NCBI GenBank assembly: GCA_037355855.1
Contig: CM074759.1
Span: 8,618,001-8,682,000, forward strand
DNA length: 64,000 nt
Reading direction: 5' to 3'
From: Pseudo-nitzschia pungens
Taxonomy: Eukaryota; Bacillariophyta; Bacillariophyceae; Bacillariales; Bacillariaceae
The notes under the pieces were generated by a model, which had not been told where the DNA came from, ran no database searches, and saw only the letters and a program-made list of their open reading frames with translations. Position 1 is the stretch's first letter. Each line of letters begins with the position of its first letter. Shown one piece after another: positions 21,059 to 29,854 of the stretch. The position numbers and the translations under genes are program-made.

Positions 21059-23087
21059 TAATAATAATAATATACTTATTTAAGTAGGAAAATCCACCGA
21101 AGGTGGTTAAAAGCTACTCAGTCTGTAACCAGACTTTATCGTCGCCTCAATCGAAGAGAGGTTAGGCCCCAAGTTGTAGAACGACGCGCCGCCTCAACCA
21201 TGGGGAATAGGCCCCAGGTTGTAAGGACGGCTATTTTGCAAACGAACCTTGGTAAGAAACAGGAAAAAAACGAACCAGTCCAGAGCACAACAGACACTGC
21301 TGTTGCAAAGCGTACAGGAAACGGGGTAACAAGAACGTGAAAGGGAAAGACACAAGCAAAACTGTCCCTCCAATGCTGGTGTGCAGCATCCGTAATGCTA
21401 GTGGTCAGCTGACACAAGCAAAACCCTGACTAGATACATGGTATCTGTAATGCTAGTGGTCAGCGTACAAAAGCAAAACTCCTCTCTGAATGCTGGATTG
21501 CAGCATCACCAGTAATGCGAGTAGTCATCCCCAAACACATCCCGAACCACATTCCTTACCACTGTATGGTACATAAAGTACAGAGCCTACTACCAAATTC
21601 GTAACAGCTGTCCTTCTGTTCGAACTTCGTAGTAGGAGACACGTAGAGGCGGTGGAGCCTACTACCAAATTCAAATTCGTAACAGCTGGCCTTCTGTTCG
21701 AACTTGAACTTGCTCTCCTGTAGTAGCTTGGAAACAGGGCCTTAAAGTGAAAACACTTATGGACCATCAGGGCTGTAGGCTTGAAAACAGGTCTCTGCTG
21801 TACTGTGAACTGGAGGGGTATATGTAGGTGGTGGTGCGTTAAGTAACATGTACTTAGCAGCTTTGGGGCTTGGGTCATAAAAACAGTAGGTCCATAATCA
21901 AAAACAATTATGGACTATCAGGGCAGTAGACTTGAAAACAGATGACAGTTGAAGTGTGCATCTGAGAGGGTTATGTAGGTAGGAGAGCCTTAAGCAAGCT
22001 GTACTTAGCGGCTTTGGGGCTTGGGTCAGGAAATAGTAGGACCTTAAGTGAGAACACTTATGGTCCAGCAGGGCAGTAGACTTGAAAACAGATGACAGTT
22101 GAAGTGTGCATCTGAGAGGTATATGTAGGTAGGAGAGCCTTAAGGAAGCTGTACTTAGCGGCTTTGGGGCTTGGGTAAGGAAACAGTAGGACCATAAGCG
22201 AAAACACTTATGGTCCATCAGGGCAGTAGACTTGAAAACAGATGACAGTTGAAGAATGCATCTGAGAGGTATATGTAGGTAGGGGAGCCTTAAGCAAACT
22301 GTACTTAGTGGCTTTAGGGCTTGGGTCAGGAAACAGTAGGACCATAAGCGAAAACACTTAGGGTCCATCAGGGCAGTAGACTTGGAAACAGATGACATTT
22401 ATACAGTACACCTGAGAGGGTTATGTAGGTGGTGGAGCCTTAAGCAAACTGTACTTAGCGGCTTTGGGGCTTGGGTCAAGAAACAGTAGGACCATAAGTG
22501 AAAACACTTAGGGTCCAGCAGGGCAATGGACTTGAAAACAGATGACAGAATTTCTTTTTAGAAAAAAAGATTCCTACAGTGGAAGGGGCTGTTCGTGAAC
22601 TTCGACTTGAAAAGACTTAAGAGGACTCAGCAAGGAACTTCGAAGAATGTAGAACATTAAGTGAGAATCACTTAAGCAGCTTGGAAACAGTGTAGAACAT
22701 TAAGTATAAGATATACTTAAGGGCCTTGGAATGGAGCTGGGAAACAGATCGAAGCAGAAATACAACGTTGTTGTCGGTTTTGCTATACGGTAGAATCTGT
22801 ACTGGAAGTGCTGTAGAAAATTATGTGTCGGTTTGCTGCTGCTGCTGCTGCTCGATCGGCCGCCGAGTGGTGAATTGGCAACCAAAGCAACCAAACGAAG
22901 CATCCAGCAACTGAACCGATAGCAGAAACAAAGAGCGCAGGTCTTGGTTAATACATGTAGGTCCTGGGGTTGTGATTGGGGGTGTATAAGGGAGCGAGAT
23001 ATCGCATGGTAAAGTTGTGTAGAAATCTACGTATTTTTAGTACTGGAACATCGGAACGTCGGACAAAATGCGCTTCGCGCAAATTGT
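21059..23087 (-). mobile_element. 2.0-kb non-autonomous LINE-tailed insert
   Basis: Flanked by a perfect 21-bp target duplication (21038-21058 and 23088-23108; GCATAGTACTATTGCTAGGA plus one base). Its 3' end on the minus strand is a (TAT/TTA)n tail, and the last 280 bp match the 3' end of the LINE at 28246-28420 (shared CTCAGTCTGTAACCAGACTT, GTCGCCTC and CCCCAAGT). It has no RT. The body comprises 50-bp repeats (21360-21520), TACTACCAAATTC repeats (21585-21720), a 120-bp tandem array (about 21895-22560) and a CTG run (22833-22852). This fits a short element that borrows the LINE's machinery by sharing its 3' tail. Confidence 0.8.
21898..22550 (-). repeat. 120-bp tandem repeat
   Basis: About five to six direct copies of a 120-bp unit marked by GGGCAGTAGACTTGAAAACA, GATGACAGTTGAAGTGTGCA and GCGGCTTTGGGGCTTGGGTC. 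Because 120 is divisible by three, the minus strand stays open through four units (21898-22398) and would encode a 40-residue repeat; this is more likely a by-product than a gene. Confidence 0.8.
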
Positions 23088-25356
23088 AGCATAGTACTAT
23101 TGCTAGGAGTTCTTTCTCCATAGTAGTATAGTTCTTTTGGGCATCGGATAGTTTCTTGGACCAGTAGGCAATGGGCTTGCCATCCTGTAGGATTGCAGCG
23201 CCAAGCTGTAGGTCTGAGGCATCAGTGTACAGTTCAAAGGGCTTGTTAAGGTCTGGATAGGTGTTCAGCGCATCTGCTGCTACCATGGCTTTCATTTCTT
23301 GAAAGGCTTTATCTTGAGCAGGACCCCAAGTAAAAGCTGAAGGAGCTTTTCTTTGCTTGCCTTTGATGGTAGCAGGTTGAGGAGTTTTCTTGGGGCTACC
23401 AGTAATATCGAATAGAGGAGCTAGGACATGGGATCTTCGGGGCCACATATCCCTGTAGTACCCAACTGCTCCTAGAAAGGATTTGACTTGAGTTACAGTC
23501 CTCGGTCGGTCCATATGTAGGATGGCTTCAATTTTTTTGCGCCAAGGCTTAACTGCTGTAGGTGTCATCCAATATCCAAGGAAGTCAGTTTCTTGTACAG
23601 CCCAATCACACTTGAGTGGGTTGCATTTAAGTCCATTTTGGTTGAGCCGGTCTAGAATCTTGTCAATGGTCTTCATGTGTAGGTCAAAGGATCCATTGGT
23701 CCACACGCCAATGTCATCTATATAGACAGTACAGTCAGTATCTTGGAGGATGTCTTCCATTAGTTGCTGGGCAACATCTGGGGACACTTTGACTCCCATT
23801 GGTAGACGCTGATATTCGTAGCATCCATATGGAGTGACTATGGTACATAGTTTCTTGCTTGCGTCATCCAGTTCAAAGCAGTAGTATTGCATGGACAAGT
23901 CAATCTTGGTGAAGTGAGTGTACTTGCCTCTTTTGTTCATGATGTCCTGTATCCGGGGGATTGGATAGGGACGTCTTTCAAGTAGTTCATTGAGTTCTCT
24001 AAAGTCTGATACCCATCTAACTCTGTTGTCTTTCTTTGGGACAATAAAGGTAGGGAATGCCCATTCAGCTGGTCCAGTGCAACGCTTGAGCTCCCGTTTG
24101 AATAGGGCTTCTCGTTTGTATGCGACTGGATAAGGCTTCTTGTGTATGGGTTTGGATCCGGGCTTCAGTCTTAGAGAGATCTTCTTGTGTGGATATTTGC
24201 CGAGTTCCCTGTTAAAGACGTTTGGATACTTGTTTAGTATTGCTTGGAACTGTTGTTGCTCTGCTTTGGACATGTGGGACTGTTGCTGTGCGACTGCGGT
24301 TGGATCTGTTTCTTGATAGGCTCTGTCTAAGATGACCTTGGACTTGTATGGATTGGCAAAGGAGAGATCATCAGCAAAGAGTTCAGCATCTTCGAGTTCT
24401 TCCATGAGCATGCTGTAGTTTGATTCATGATATAGGGAGGTGTCCTTCATGGGAATGGTTCTATCCATCCACTGAACTGCTCCTTTGTTGAATAGGAGAT
24501 TGATGTTTGCTAGGTGGAGGAAATCTCTGCCTAGTATCAGATCATATTTGCAGTTCGGGGAATGGAAGAGCCTTCTTGCCTGTTGTCGGTCGATAGTATA
24601 GTTGCCAAACTCTTGTAGCTTGATGTTCTTCATGATGATGTATTCTGTAGTATCGAAGGTTCCATTTGCTGTTGTAGTTAGGACTTGATGTTTGCTTCTG
24701 ATTGGTAATGTGCCAAATGGTAGTGCTCTTTTATTTATTAGAGTTCCGGAGGATCCACTATCTAGTAGTGCGAGTAGTGGTCTTGCTTTAAGAGGGATGC
24801 CTTGTATGTACTGTACTGTAGTTAAGAGAATCGGAGCCACGTTGCTCTGATTCTGGGATGCCGGTTCTGCTGCATTTGCAGCAGTCGACAGCAGCTTTAA
24901 ATAATTTTGCTCCAGCGCACCTCCGTTGGTGTAGTTTTTGGAGTTTAAGGTATTGCAATAGAGATTTTTTGCTGTACCTGTGGACCAATTTCTTGCCAGG
25001 GACAAGAGTGGCCTATTTGTTGCTGCTGTCTTATTTCGATCGATTTCCGATTCAATTGCGTCTGTACCCTTGGATCGATTCGGTTGTTGTCGATTCGGAT
25101 CCACGTTCGGATTGCTCATTGGAGAGAATCGAACTGTTTTTATTGTGGTTGCTGCGTTCGCAGGCTTTGCTAAGCTTTCAACAGGAATACTCCATCCTGT
25201 AGGTTCCTTCCCCTCTTTTCCTGGGAGATCTCCTCCATGCGTCATCCCAGACAGCAGGGCTGTGCTGGCATCCAGTTCCCGGGGAGCTGGAGGCAAGGTG
25301 ATTGCTGGTTTAGTTGAAGCCGGGGGCTTCTTTTGAGGCCGGGGGCCTTTGGAGAT
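23088..25356 (-). CDS. Gypsy pol, protease-RT-RNase H part
   Basis: In frame with gag after the TGA at 25357-25359. Counting from the TTG at 25296: a Pro/Lys-rich linker, an aspartic protease with LLALLDSGSSG (Asp179), then RT from about 390 to 560 with FRELNELLERRPYPIPRIQD, MQYYCFELDD, RLPMGVKVSP and the catalytic YIDD near 525. Next come the connection and RNase H starting ELYTDASDLQLGAAIL near 687. The last authentic residues (TTMEKELLAIVLC) fall in the duplicated target sequence; the remaining 50 codons to 22948 are read from the insert. The reading frame has no internal stop. Confidence 0.93.
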
Positions 25357-25359
25357 TCA
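25357..25359 (-). other. In-frame gag/pol TGA stop
   Basis: The frame reads CTG CCC TGA ATC TCC and then continues open for about 750 codons into pol. Such a layout fits stop-codon readthrough as the way to make less Gag-Pol than Gag, as in some retroelements; a recent point mutation of a fused gag-pol frame is the alternative. The base after the stop is A, not the C most often seen at leaky TGA codons. Confidence 0.7.
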
Positions 25360-26394
25360 GGGGAGCCACACCAGTTCCCCATCGATACTCCGTTCGGTTC
25401 TTCCACCATGATTGGCATGGTATTCTTCGATTGCAGCGTCACGGGCTGCGTTCATGTGAGCTTGGAAGGTTTCATTGCTCCCTGGGATCATGAGAGCTTG
25501 AGTGTGGAAGGACTCAGTTTGATTGTTACCGGAGCCTTTGTTGTAGTTCTTAGAGAATCGATTCTTTGGACATTCAGACCAATCATGGTTGTGGCCTGGG
25601 AGCCTGCAGGGATTGGGCTTCTTCTTGTTGTGTCCTTTATTGTTGTGGTTGGAGGAGCTGCGTTTGCGAGAATTATTGTTGTTCGAGCGTTTGTTTTGTT
25701 GCTTGTTGTTGTTCCTGTTGCTTTTCTTGTTGGCTTGTCTCTCGTGGCAACTCATGTGGTCCACTATGAACTGGACTGTGGTGTCGGCTTGGATTCCACT
25801 GTGGATGATTCCATAGTTTTCGATCCATGCAGATGGGAAGGAGTGCAATAGAATAGTGAGCTTCTCAGTGCGAGAGAGCGGAGCGCTGCTCCCCTCAAGT
25901 TTTTGGGTGTATTTCATTAGGATTAAAATCCTATCAGCGTGCTCTTTGCACGTAACTGAAGGGGTCTTTCGGCATTCGGAGCTTCGAAGATATGTATGCA
26001 TGATATCTCTGGCATCCCGGGCATTGCAGTATAGCTTGGTGAAGTCCATGATGGCTTGATCATATCCTCCAATCTCTTCTTGCTCATATTGGATCTCGTC
26101 GGGATCTAAGGGATCCCTGATCATTTCATTCCACTTGGTTTGGGCATCGGTGGTAAGACACCGACTGAAGTGTGTTAGATAGGCGTCGATCGGTAGTCTA
26201 AGGAGCTTTGCAGCATTTCTGAAGGACTCTTCCACAAAGAGGAGTTCTTCCAGGCCTCCTGTCTCTGTGAACAAGGGAACTTTCATGCTGTCGGTCCGGT
26301 CTTCATCCAGATTGTACAGAGTGAAGAGCTTTGGCTTGGTTCGATCGAAGGAGCTCTTATAAGCAATAGGGGGATCCCGATAGATGCCTGACAT
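25357..26394 (-). CDS. Gypsy gag
   Basis: 345 residues from an ATG at 26394 (MSGIYRDPPIAYK). The central region (DPLDPDEIQYEQEEIGGYDQ, LYCNARDARDIMHTYLRSSE) resembles gypsy capsid helices. The C-terminal third is Asn/Lys/Arg-rich followed by a CCHC-like nucleic-acid-binding motif in CRLPGHNHDWSEC. It ends at a TGA at 25357-25359, and pol continues in the same frame immediately after it. Gag would package the element RNA. Confidence 0.85.
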   Translation of the reverse strand: MSGIYRDPPIAYKSSFDRTKPKLFTLYNLDEDRTDSMKVPLFTETGGLEELLFVEESFRNAAKLLRLPIDAYLTHFSRCLTTDAQTKWNEMIRDPLDPDEIQYEQEEIGGYDQAIMDFTKLYCNARDARDIMHTYLRSSECRKTPSVTCKEHADRILILMKYTQKLEGSSAPLSRTEKLTILLHSFPSAWIENYGIIHSGIQADTTVQFIVDHMSCHERQANKKSNRNNNKQQNKRSNNNNSRKRSSSNHNNKGHNKKKPNPCRLPGHNHDWSECPKNRFSKNYNKGSGNNQTESFHTQALMIPGSNETFQAHMNAARDAAIEEYHANHGGRTERSIDGELVWLP

Positions 26395-26522
26395 AGTTAG
26401 TTGATTAGTTTGCTGGGGACAAAGGTGCCTCTGTTGTTGAGGCTATCGATGGTTTTGGTTGTTTTGAGAGTTCAGTACTGAATTCTACTACTGTTCCTAC
26501 GTGAAGCGGACAGTAATTACTG

Positions 26523-26829
26523 TGTAACACTCTAAGGTAGAAATTCGGAGTAGTATGAATAATTGTGTGTTATTTCACTTTACGAGATGGGATTGAAATT
26601 AAAGAGAGGAAATAATGAGCGATGATGTCATCGCGACCTCCTTATATCATATCCATCTCTGAATATAACATATATATCGTATGTAACCTTAATCTTACGA
26701 TCGCTACCTTCTGCATGCCGATTCATACATACCAGATATCCATGTACGGATATCTTTATATTCGATTCCCATGTGGGATTCGGTTAATTATTAATTCGTA
26801 ACACTACTAGCCTACGCTAGCATGTTACA
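26523..26829 (-). repeat. 5' LTR of the Gypsy element
   Basis: 307-bp LTR, TGTAACACTC...ATGTTACA on the plus strand. It is followed by the ACTGG duplication at 26830-26834. The interval 26395-26522 is the short leader. Confidence 0.93.
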
Positions 26830-27393
26830 ACTGGAGGGGCCTAGCATCCTGTCTAGCATCCTGTTTAGTATCGCCTTGTTTTTGGTTCTACAGTTCTGCT
26901 CATATATCTTATTTTATAGGAGGGCTCCTAGGAGTTGGGGTATTTAGATCTAGTACAAATCCTACTGGAAAGGCCTAGCATCCTGTCTAGCATCCTGTTT
27001 AGTATCAAAGCATCCTGTATATCCTATATTAAAGGGCTGCTAAGAGTTGGGGTATGTAGATCTAGTACAAATCTTACTGGAAGGGCCTAGCATCCTGTCT
27101 AGCATCCTATTTAGTGTCACCTTTTTCGTTCTTCAGTTCTGTTCTTATCTTAGCATCCCGTATATCTTTTAATGTAGGGCTGCTAAGAGTTGGGGTATGT
27201 AGATCTAGTACAAATCTTACTGGAGGGGCCTAGCATCCTGTCTAGCATCCTGTTTAGTATCTCTTTTTTGGTTCTACAGTTCCTTTCTTATCTTAGCATC
27301 CTCTTTATCTTTTAATGTAGGGCTGCTAAGAGTTGGGGTATATAGATCTGGTACAAATCCTACTAGAAGGGCCTGGCATCCTGTCTAGCATCC
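26830..27393. repeat. 140-bp satellite array, middle block
   Basis: About four units with the CTAGCATCCTGTCTAGCATC and GTAGATCTAGTACAAATC hallmarks, continuing 18099-19036 across the Gypsy element. Confidence 0.9.
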
Positions 27394-28116
27394 AATTTAT
27401 TGGGTTTCAATCCCTCACCACACCGGTCTCAAAATTATTTGGTGTCAGTCCCTCACCACACCGGTCTCAAAATTATTGGGTTTCAGTCAGTAGCTCTAAC
27501 CACACCTCTCTCAAAATTATTGGGTTTCAGTCCCTCACCACACCGGTCTCAAAATTATTGGGTTTCAGTCCCTACACACACCGGTTTCAAAATTATTGGG
27601 TTTGTCTCAAAATTTTTGTGTTTCGGTCCGTCACCATCTCTTGTCACGGTCACTCACCACACCGGTCTCAAAATTATTTGGTTTCAGTCCCTAACCACAC
27701 CGGTCTCAAAATTATTGGGTTTCAGTCCGTAACCACACCGGTCTCAAAAATTATTTGGTTCCAGTCCCTCACCACACCTGTCTCAAAAATTATTGGGTTT
27801 CAGTCTGTAACCACACCGGTCTCAAAATTATTTGGTTCCAGTCCCTAACCAGACCGGTCTCAAAATTATTGGGTTTCAGTCCCTAACCACACCGGTCTCA
27901 AAATTATTGGGTTTCAGTCCCTAACCACACCGGTCTCAAAATTATTTGGTTTCAGTCCCTAACCACACCGGTCTCAAAAATATTGGGTTTGTCTCGAAAT
28001 TATTGGGTTTCGGTCCCTCACCATCTCTTGTCTCGGTCACTCACCACACCGGTCTCAAAATTACTTGGTTTCAGTCCGTAAGGTTAACCACACCAGTCTC
28101 AAAATTCACCACACCA
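27394..28116. repeat. 38-bp satellite array, right block
   Basis: About nineteen copies of the ACCGGTCTCAAAATTATTGG unit. A higher-order pattern is visible: 27560-27660 reproduces the unusual variant series (ACACACACCGGTTTC, TTTTTGTGTTTCGGTCCGTC, CATCTCTTGTCACGGTC) seen at 17785-17870, so blocks of several units were duplicated together. Confidence 0.9.
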
Positions 28117-28149
28117 GCTGAGGTATGTAGAACTAGTACTAATCCTACT
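28117..28149. repeat. 140-bp satellite, end of a unit
   Basis: GAGGTATGTAGAACTAGTAC then TAATCCTACT, the 3' part of a 140-bp unit. It ends in the TACT duplication (28146-28149) that flanks Copia element B; the unit continues at 61680. Confidence 0.8.
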
Positions 28150-28245
28150 TATGAAGATATTCGAGGTGGTGCTATGATCTGTGCTAGCAAGGCTCCTGCG
28201 TAGGAGAGTGTACTGGGGCTACAGGCAGCAGCCTCCAGTAACTGA
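28150..28245 (+). repeat. First 96 bp of a Copia B LTR, truncated by LINE
   Basis: TATGAAGATATTCGAGG to CTCCAGTAACTGA, identical by eye to the start of the LTRs at 52639 and 60766 and distinct from element A (TTCGAGG versus TTCAAGG). It breaks off at CAGTAACTGA where the LINE tail starts. Confidence 0.9.
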
Positions 28246-28541
28246 TAATAATATACGTATTTAAATAACTTTAATCACCAAAGGTGAAACTAAATTACTC
28301 AGTCTGTAACCAGACTTTAACGTCGCCTCCATCATAGAGTCAGGACCCCAAGTGGCAGAACGACAAATTGTCAAACAAACCTTGAACATCAAGCAGGGGA
28401 AAGGACAAACAAGTCCCACAAAAGAGGGACTTGAGAGAAAGTGAAATGGGAATGAAGAGATTGGGATAAGATCCAGTATCAAAAGGGATGGGACAGGATA
28501 AGAAGCAGGAACAGAAGACAAAACCAAGGTACAAAGTGTAA
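28246..28541 (-). other. LINE 3' untranslated tail with two small hairpins
   Basis: Ends in a TAA-type simple repeat. Hairpins: TCACC-aaa-GGTGA at 28275-28287 and AGTCTG-TAAC-CAGACT at 28301-28316. Both are kept in the 2-kb insert at 21094-21106 and 21120-21135, the first with a compensatory base-pair change. Such 3' structures can be what a LINE RT recognises. Confidence 0.7.
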
Positions 28542-29237
28542 TCAACCCTGAGGTCCAGTAAGCCAGGCTCTGAGAAGAGCAGCCTCTTGTTGGTATGGCT
28601 GCACTGGTGGGACAGGCGCTGCATACTGCTTCCTTGCAAGGTGGATGGTTGCAAGCCACTGCCGCTTGGCAGTCAGGGTGTAACCTTGTAGGACGTGGAA
28701 AGGGGTTTGTAACAGGGAGTGTGACTGGGGAAGTGCACCAGCTGCACCAATTGCCAATTCTGAAGTGATGGAAGCATCAAGAGATTGGTGTTGTTCAGCA
28801 TCCAGGGTACCCCCAGGACCATGGAGTCGTTCATTCCTATAAGTCCAAAGATCCCAGGAGGTAAGAAAGAACTGATGGATGACAGCTGTAGCCCAACGTT
28901 TGGGAGAGCGCTTGCTTCCAATGTGGGAGTAGTAATCAGCCTGGATTTGATACCAGCGAGGAGACCACCTACCAAGAAGCCAGTTGTGCCAGCCAATAGT
29001 CCTCTGTGCCCTGACAGCAGACGCAATTGCAAGTGAGTAGGATGATGGATAAATGGTCTGGCCCTTCCGAACTCTGGTGAGAAGATCCACAATGGCAACA
29101 ACCAATGATGGATCAGTTTGTTCAACTTCAAGCCTCTTCTGCAGTGGTCCCTTGAAAGCTGACACACTGTGCTGTACTGCCCCAGTGTCCTTGCAGGAGA
29201 GCACATGAGAGACCTTCTCGTTGTCTGCATCACACAA
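28542..29237 (-). CDS. LINE ORF2 C-terminus, zinc-finger part (split)
   Basis: About 231 codons, open from the transposon junction. It begins CDADNEKVSHVLSC, the second half of a CCHC zinc finger whose first half (SRCP) is encoded at 44945-44962 across the transposon. It continues with Trp-rich helices (TIGWHNWLLGRWSPRWYQIQ, SKRSPKRWATAVIHQFFLTS, WDLWTYRNERLHG), which I associate with the region after RNase H in diatom LINE-like ORFs. It has no start codon of its own. Deleting 29238-44942 plus one AA duplication restores one frame. Confidence 0.85.
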   Translation of the reverse strand: MCDADNEKVSHVLSCKDTGAVQHSVSAFKGPLQKRLEVEQTDPSLVVAIVDLLTRVRKGQTIYPSSYSLAIASAVRAQRTIGWHNWLLGRWSPRWYQIQADYYSHIGSKRSPKRWATAVIHQFFLTSWDLWTYRNERLHGPGGTLDAEQHQSLDASITSELAIGAAGALPQSHSLLQTPFHVLQGYTLTAKRQWLATIHLARKQYAAPVPPVQPYQQEAALLRAWLTGPQG

Positions 29238-29261
29238 CGTCCGAAAACTGGTTCGCGACCC
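29238..29261 (+). repeat. Left terminal inverted repeat
   Basis: 24 bp starting CGTCCGAAAACTGG and ending GCGACCC; exact reverse complement of 44919-44942. The preceding AA (29236-29237) is the target duplication. Confidence 0.93.
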
Positions 29262-29854
29262 CTCCCAAGAATTTATTTAGGGGGGTCGCGATTTCTCCCT
29301 GGCTCATTTTGACGTAGCTCCATTCGTATCTCTCTCCCGATTCGCAACCCCCAATCGCGACCCAGTAACTACCTCAATTACGAGAAAAAAAAATAAAAAA
29401 AATAAAATTCAAACTCGACCCGATTTTTTTTAAGACTCGAATTTTTTCTTCAGTCACTTAATCAAATTAATCAACATTTTAAAAAAAAAAAATTTGTTTT
29501 CTCAAAATAATCCACCGCTTCCCCCAATTTTTTTTTTAATCTGACTCATTATTACCGACCCTACCAACATTATATAATATGAGACTGTTGCAGAAATTCA
29601 CTCCCAAAAATTGATTTCTCATCCCGACCCGAAGTATTTCCCATCACACCCCTCAAGAAATTCATCACCAAAATCACAATTATTACCCGAATTACAGGAA
29701 TCGCGACCCCCATGAAAAAAAAATTTGAAACACTATGATGCAAAATATAAGTCTTTCTTTTGATAAATATTGATACTACTATAATAATTGTTTATTCTCT
29801 GTTCAGTTTTCTCACACACTCACACACAAATTTTGGTTCGATCTCTAACAATTT
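29262..29854. promoter_or_regulatory. Left subterminal region with TCGCGACCC motifs
   Basis: Motif copies in both orientations: GGGTCGCGA at about 29283, AATCGCGACCC at about 29352, AATCGCGACCCCC at about 29698, plus weaker TTCGCAACCCCC and CTCGACCCG. These resemble subterminal transposase-binding repeats of EnSpm-type elements. The rest is A/T-rich (poly-A/T runs at 29380-29540). The last 100 bp would hold the 3' end of the minus-strand gene at 29855. Confidence 0.6.

Larger units (their letters stand above)
19037..26829 (-). mobile_element. Ty3/Gypsy LTR retrotransposon
   Basis: Minus-strand element of 7,793 bp, bounded by 307-bp LTRs (19037-19343 and 26523-26829; TGTAAC...GTTACA) that differ at about one visible site (near 19203/26689), so it is young. 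A 5-bp duplication ACTGG (19032-19036, 26830-26834) flanks it. Order on the minus strand is gag, protease, RT, RNase H, integrase, which is Ty3/Gypsy order. Gag and pol are in one frame separated by a single TGA. A 2,029-bp insert (21059-23087) with a 21-bp duplication splits the RNase H region; subtracting 2,050 bp brings the two pol parts back into one frame, so no other disruption is evident. Confidence 0.93.
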
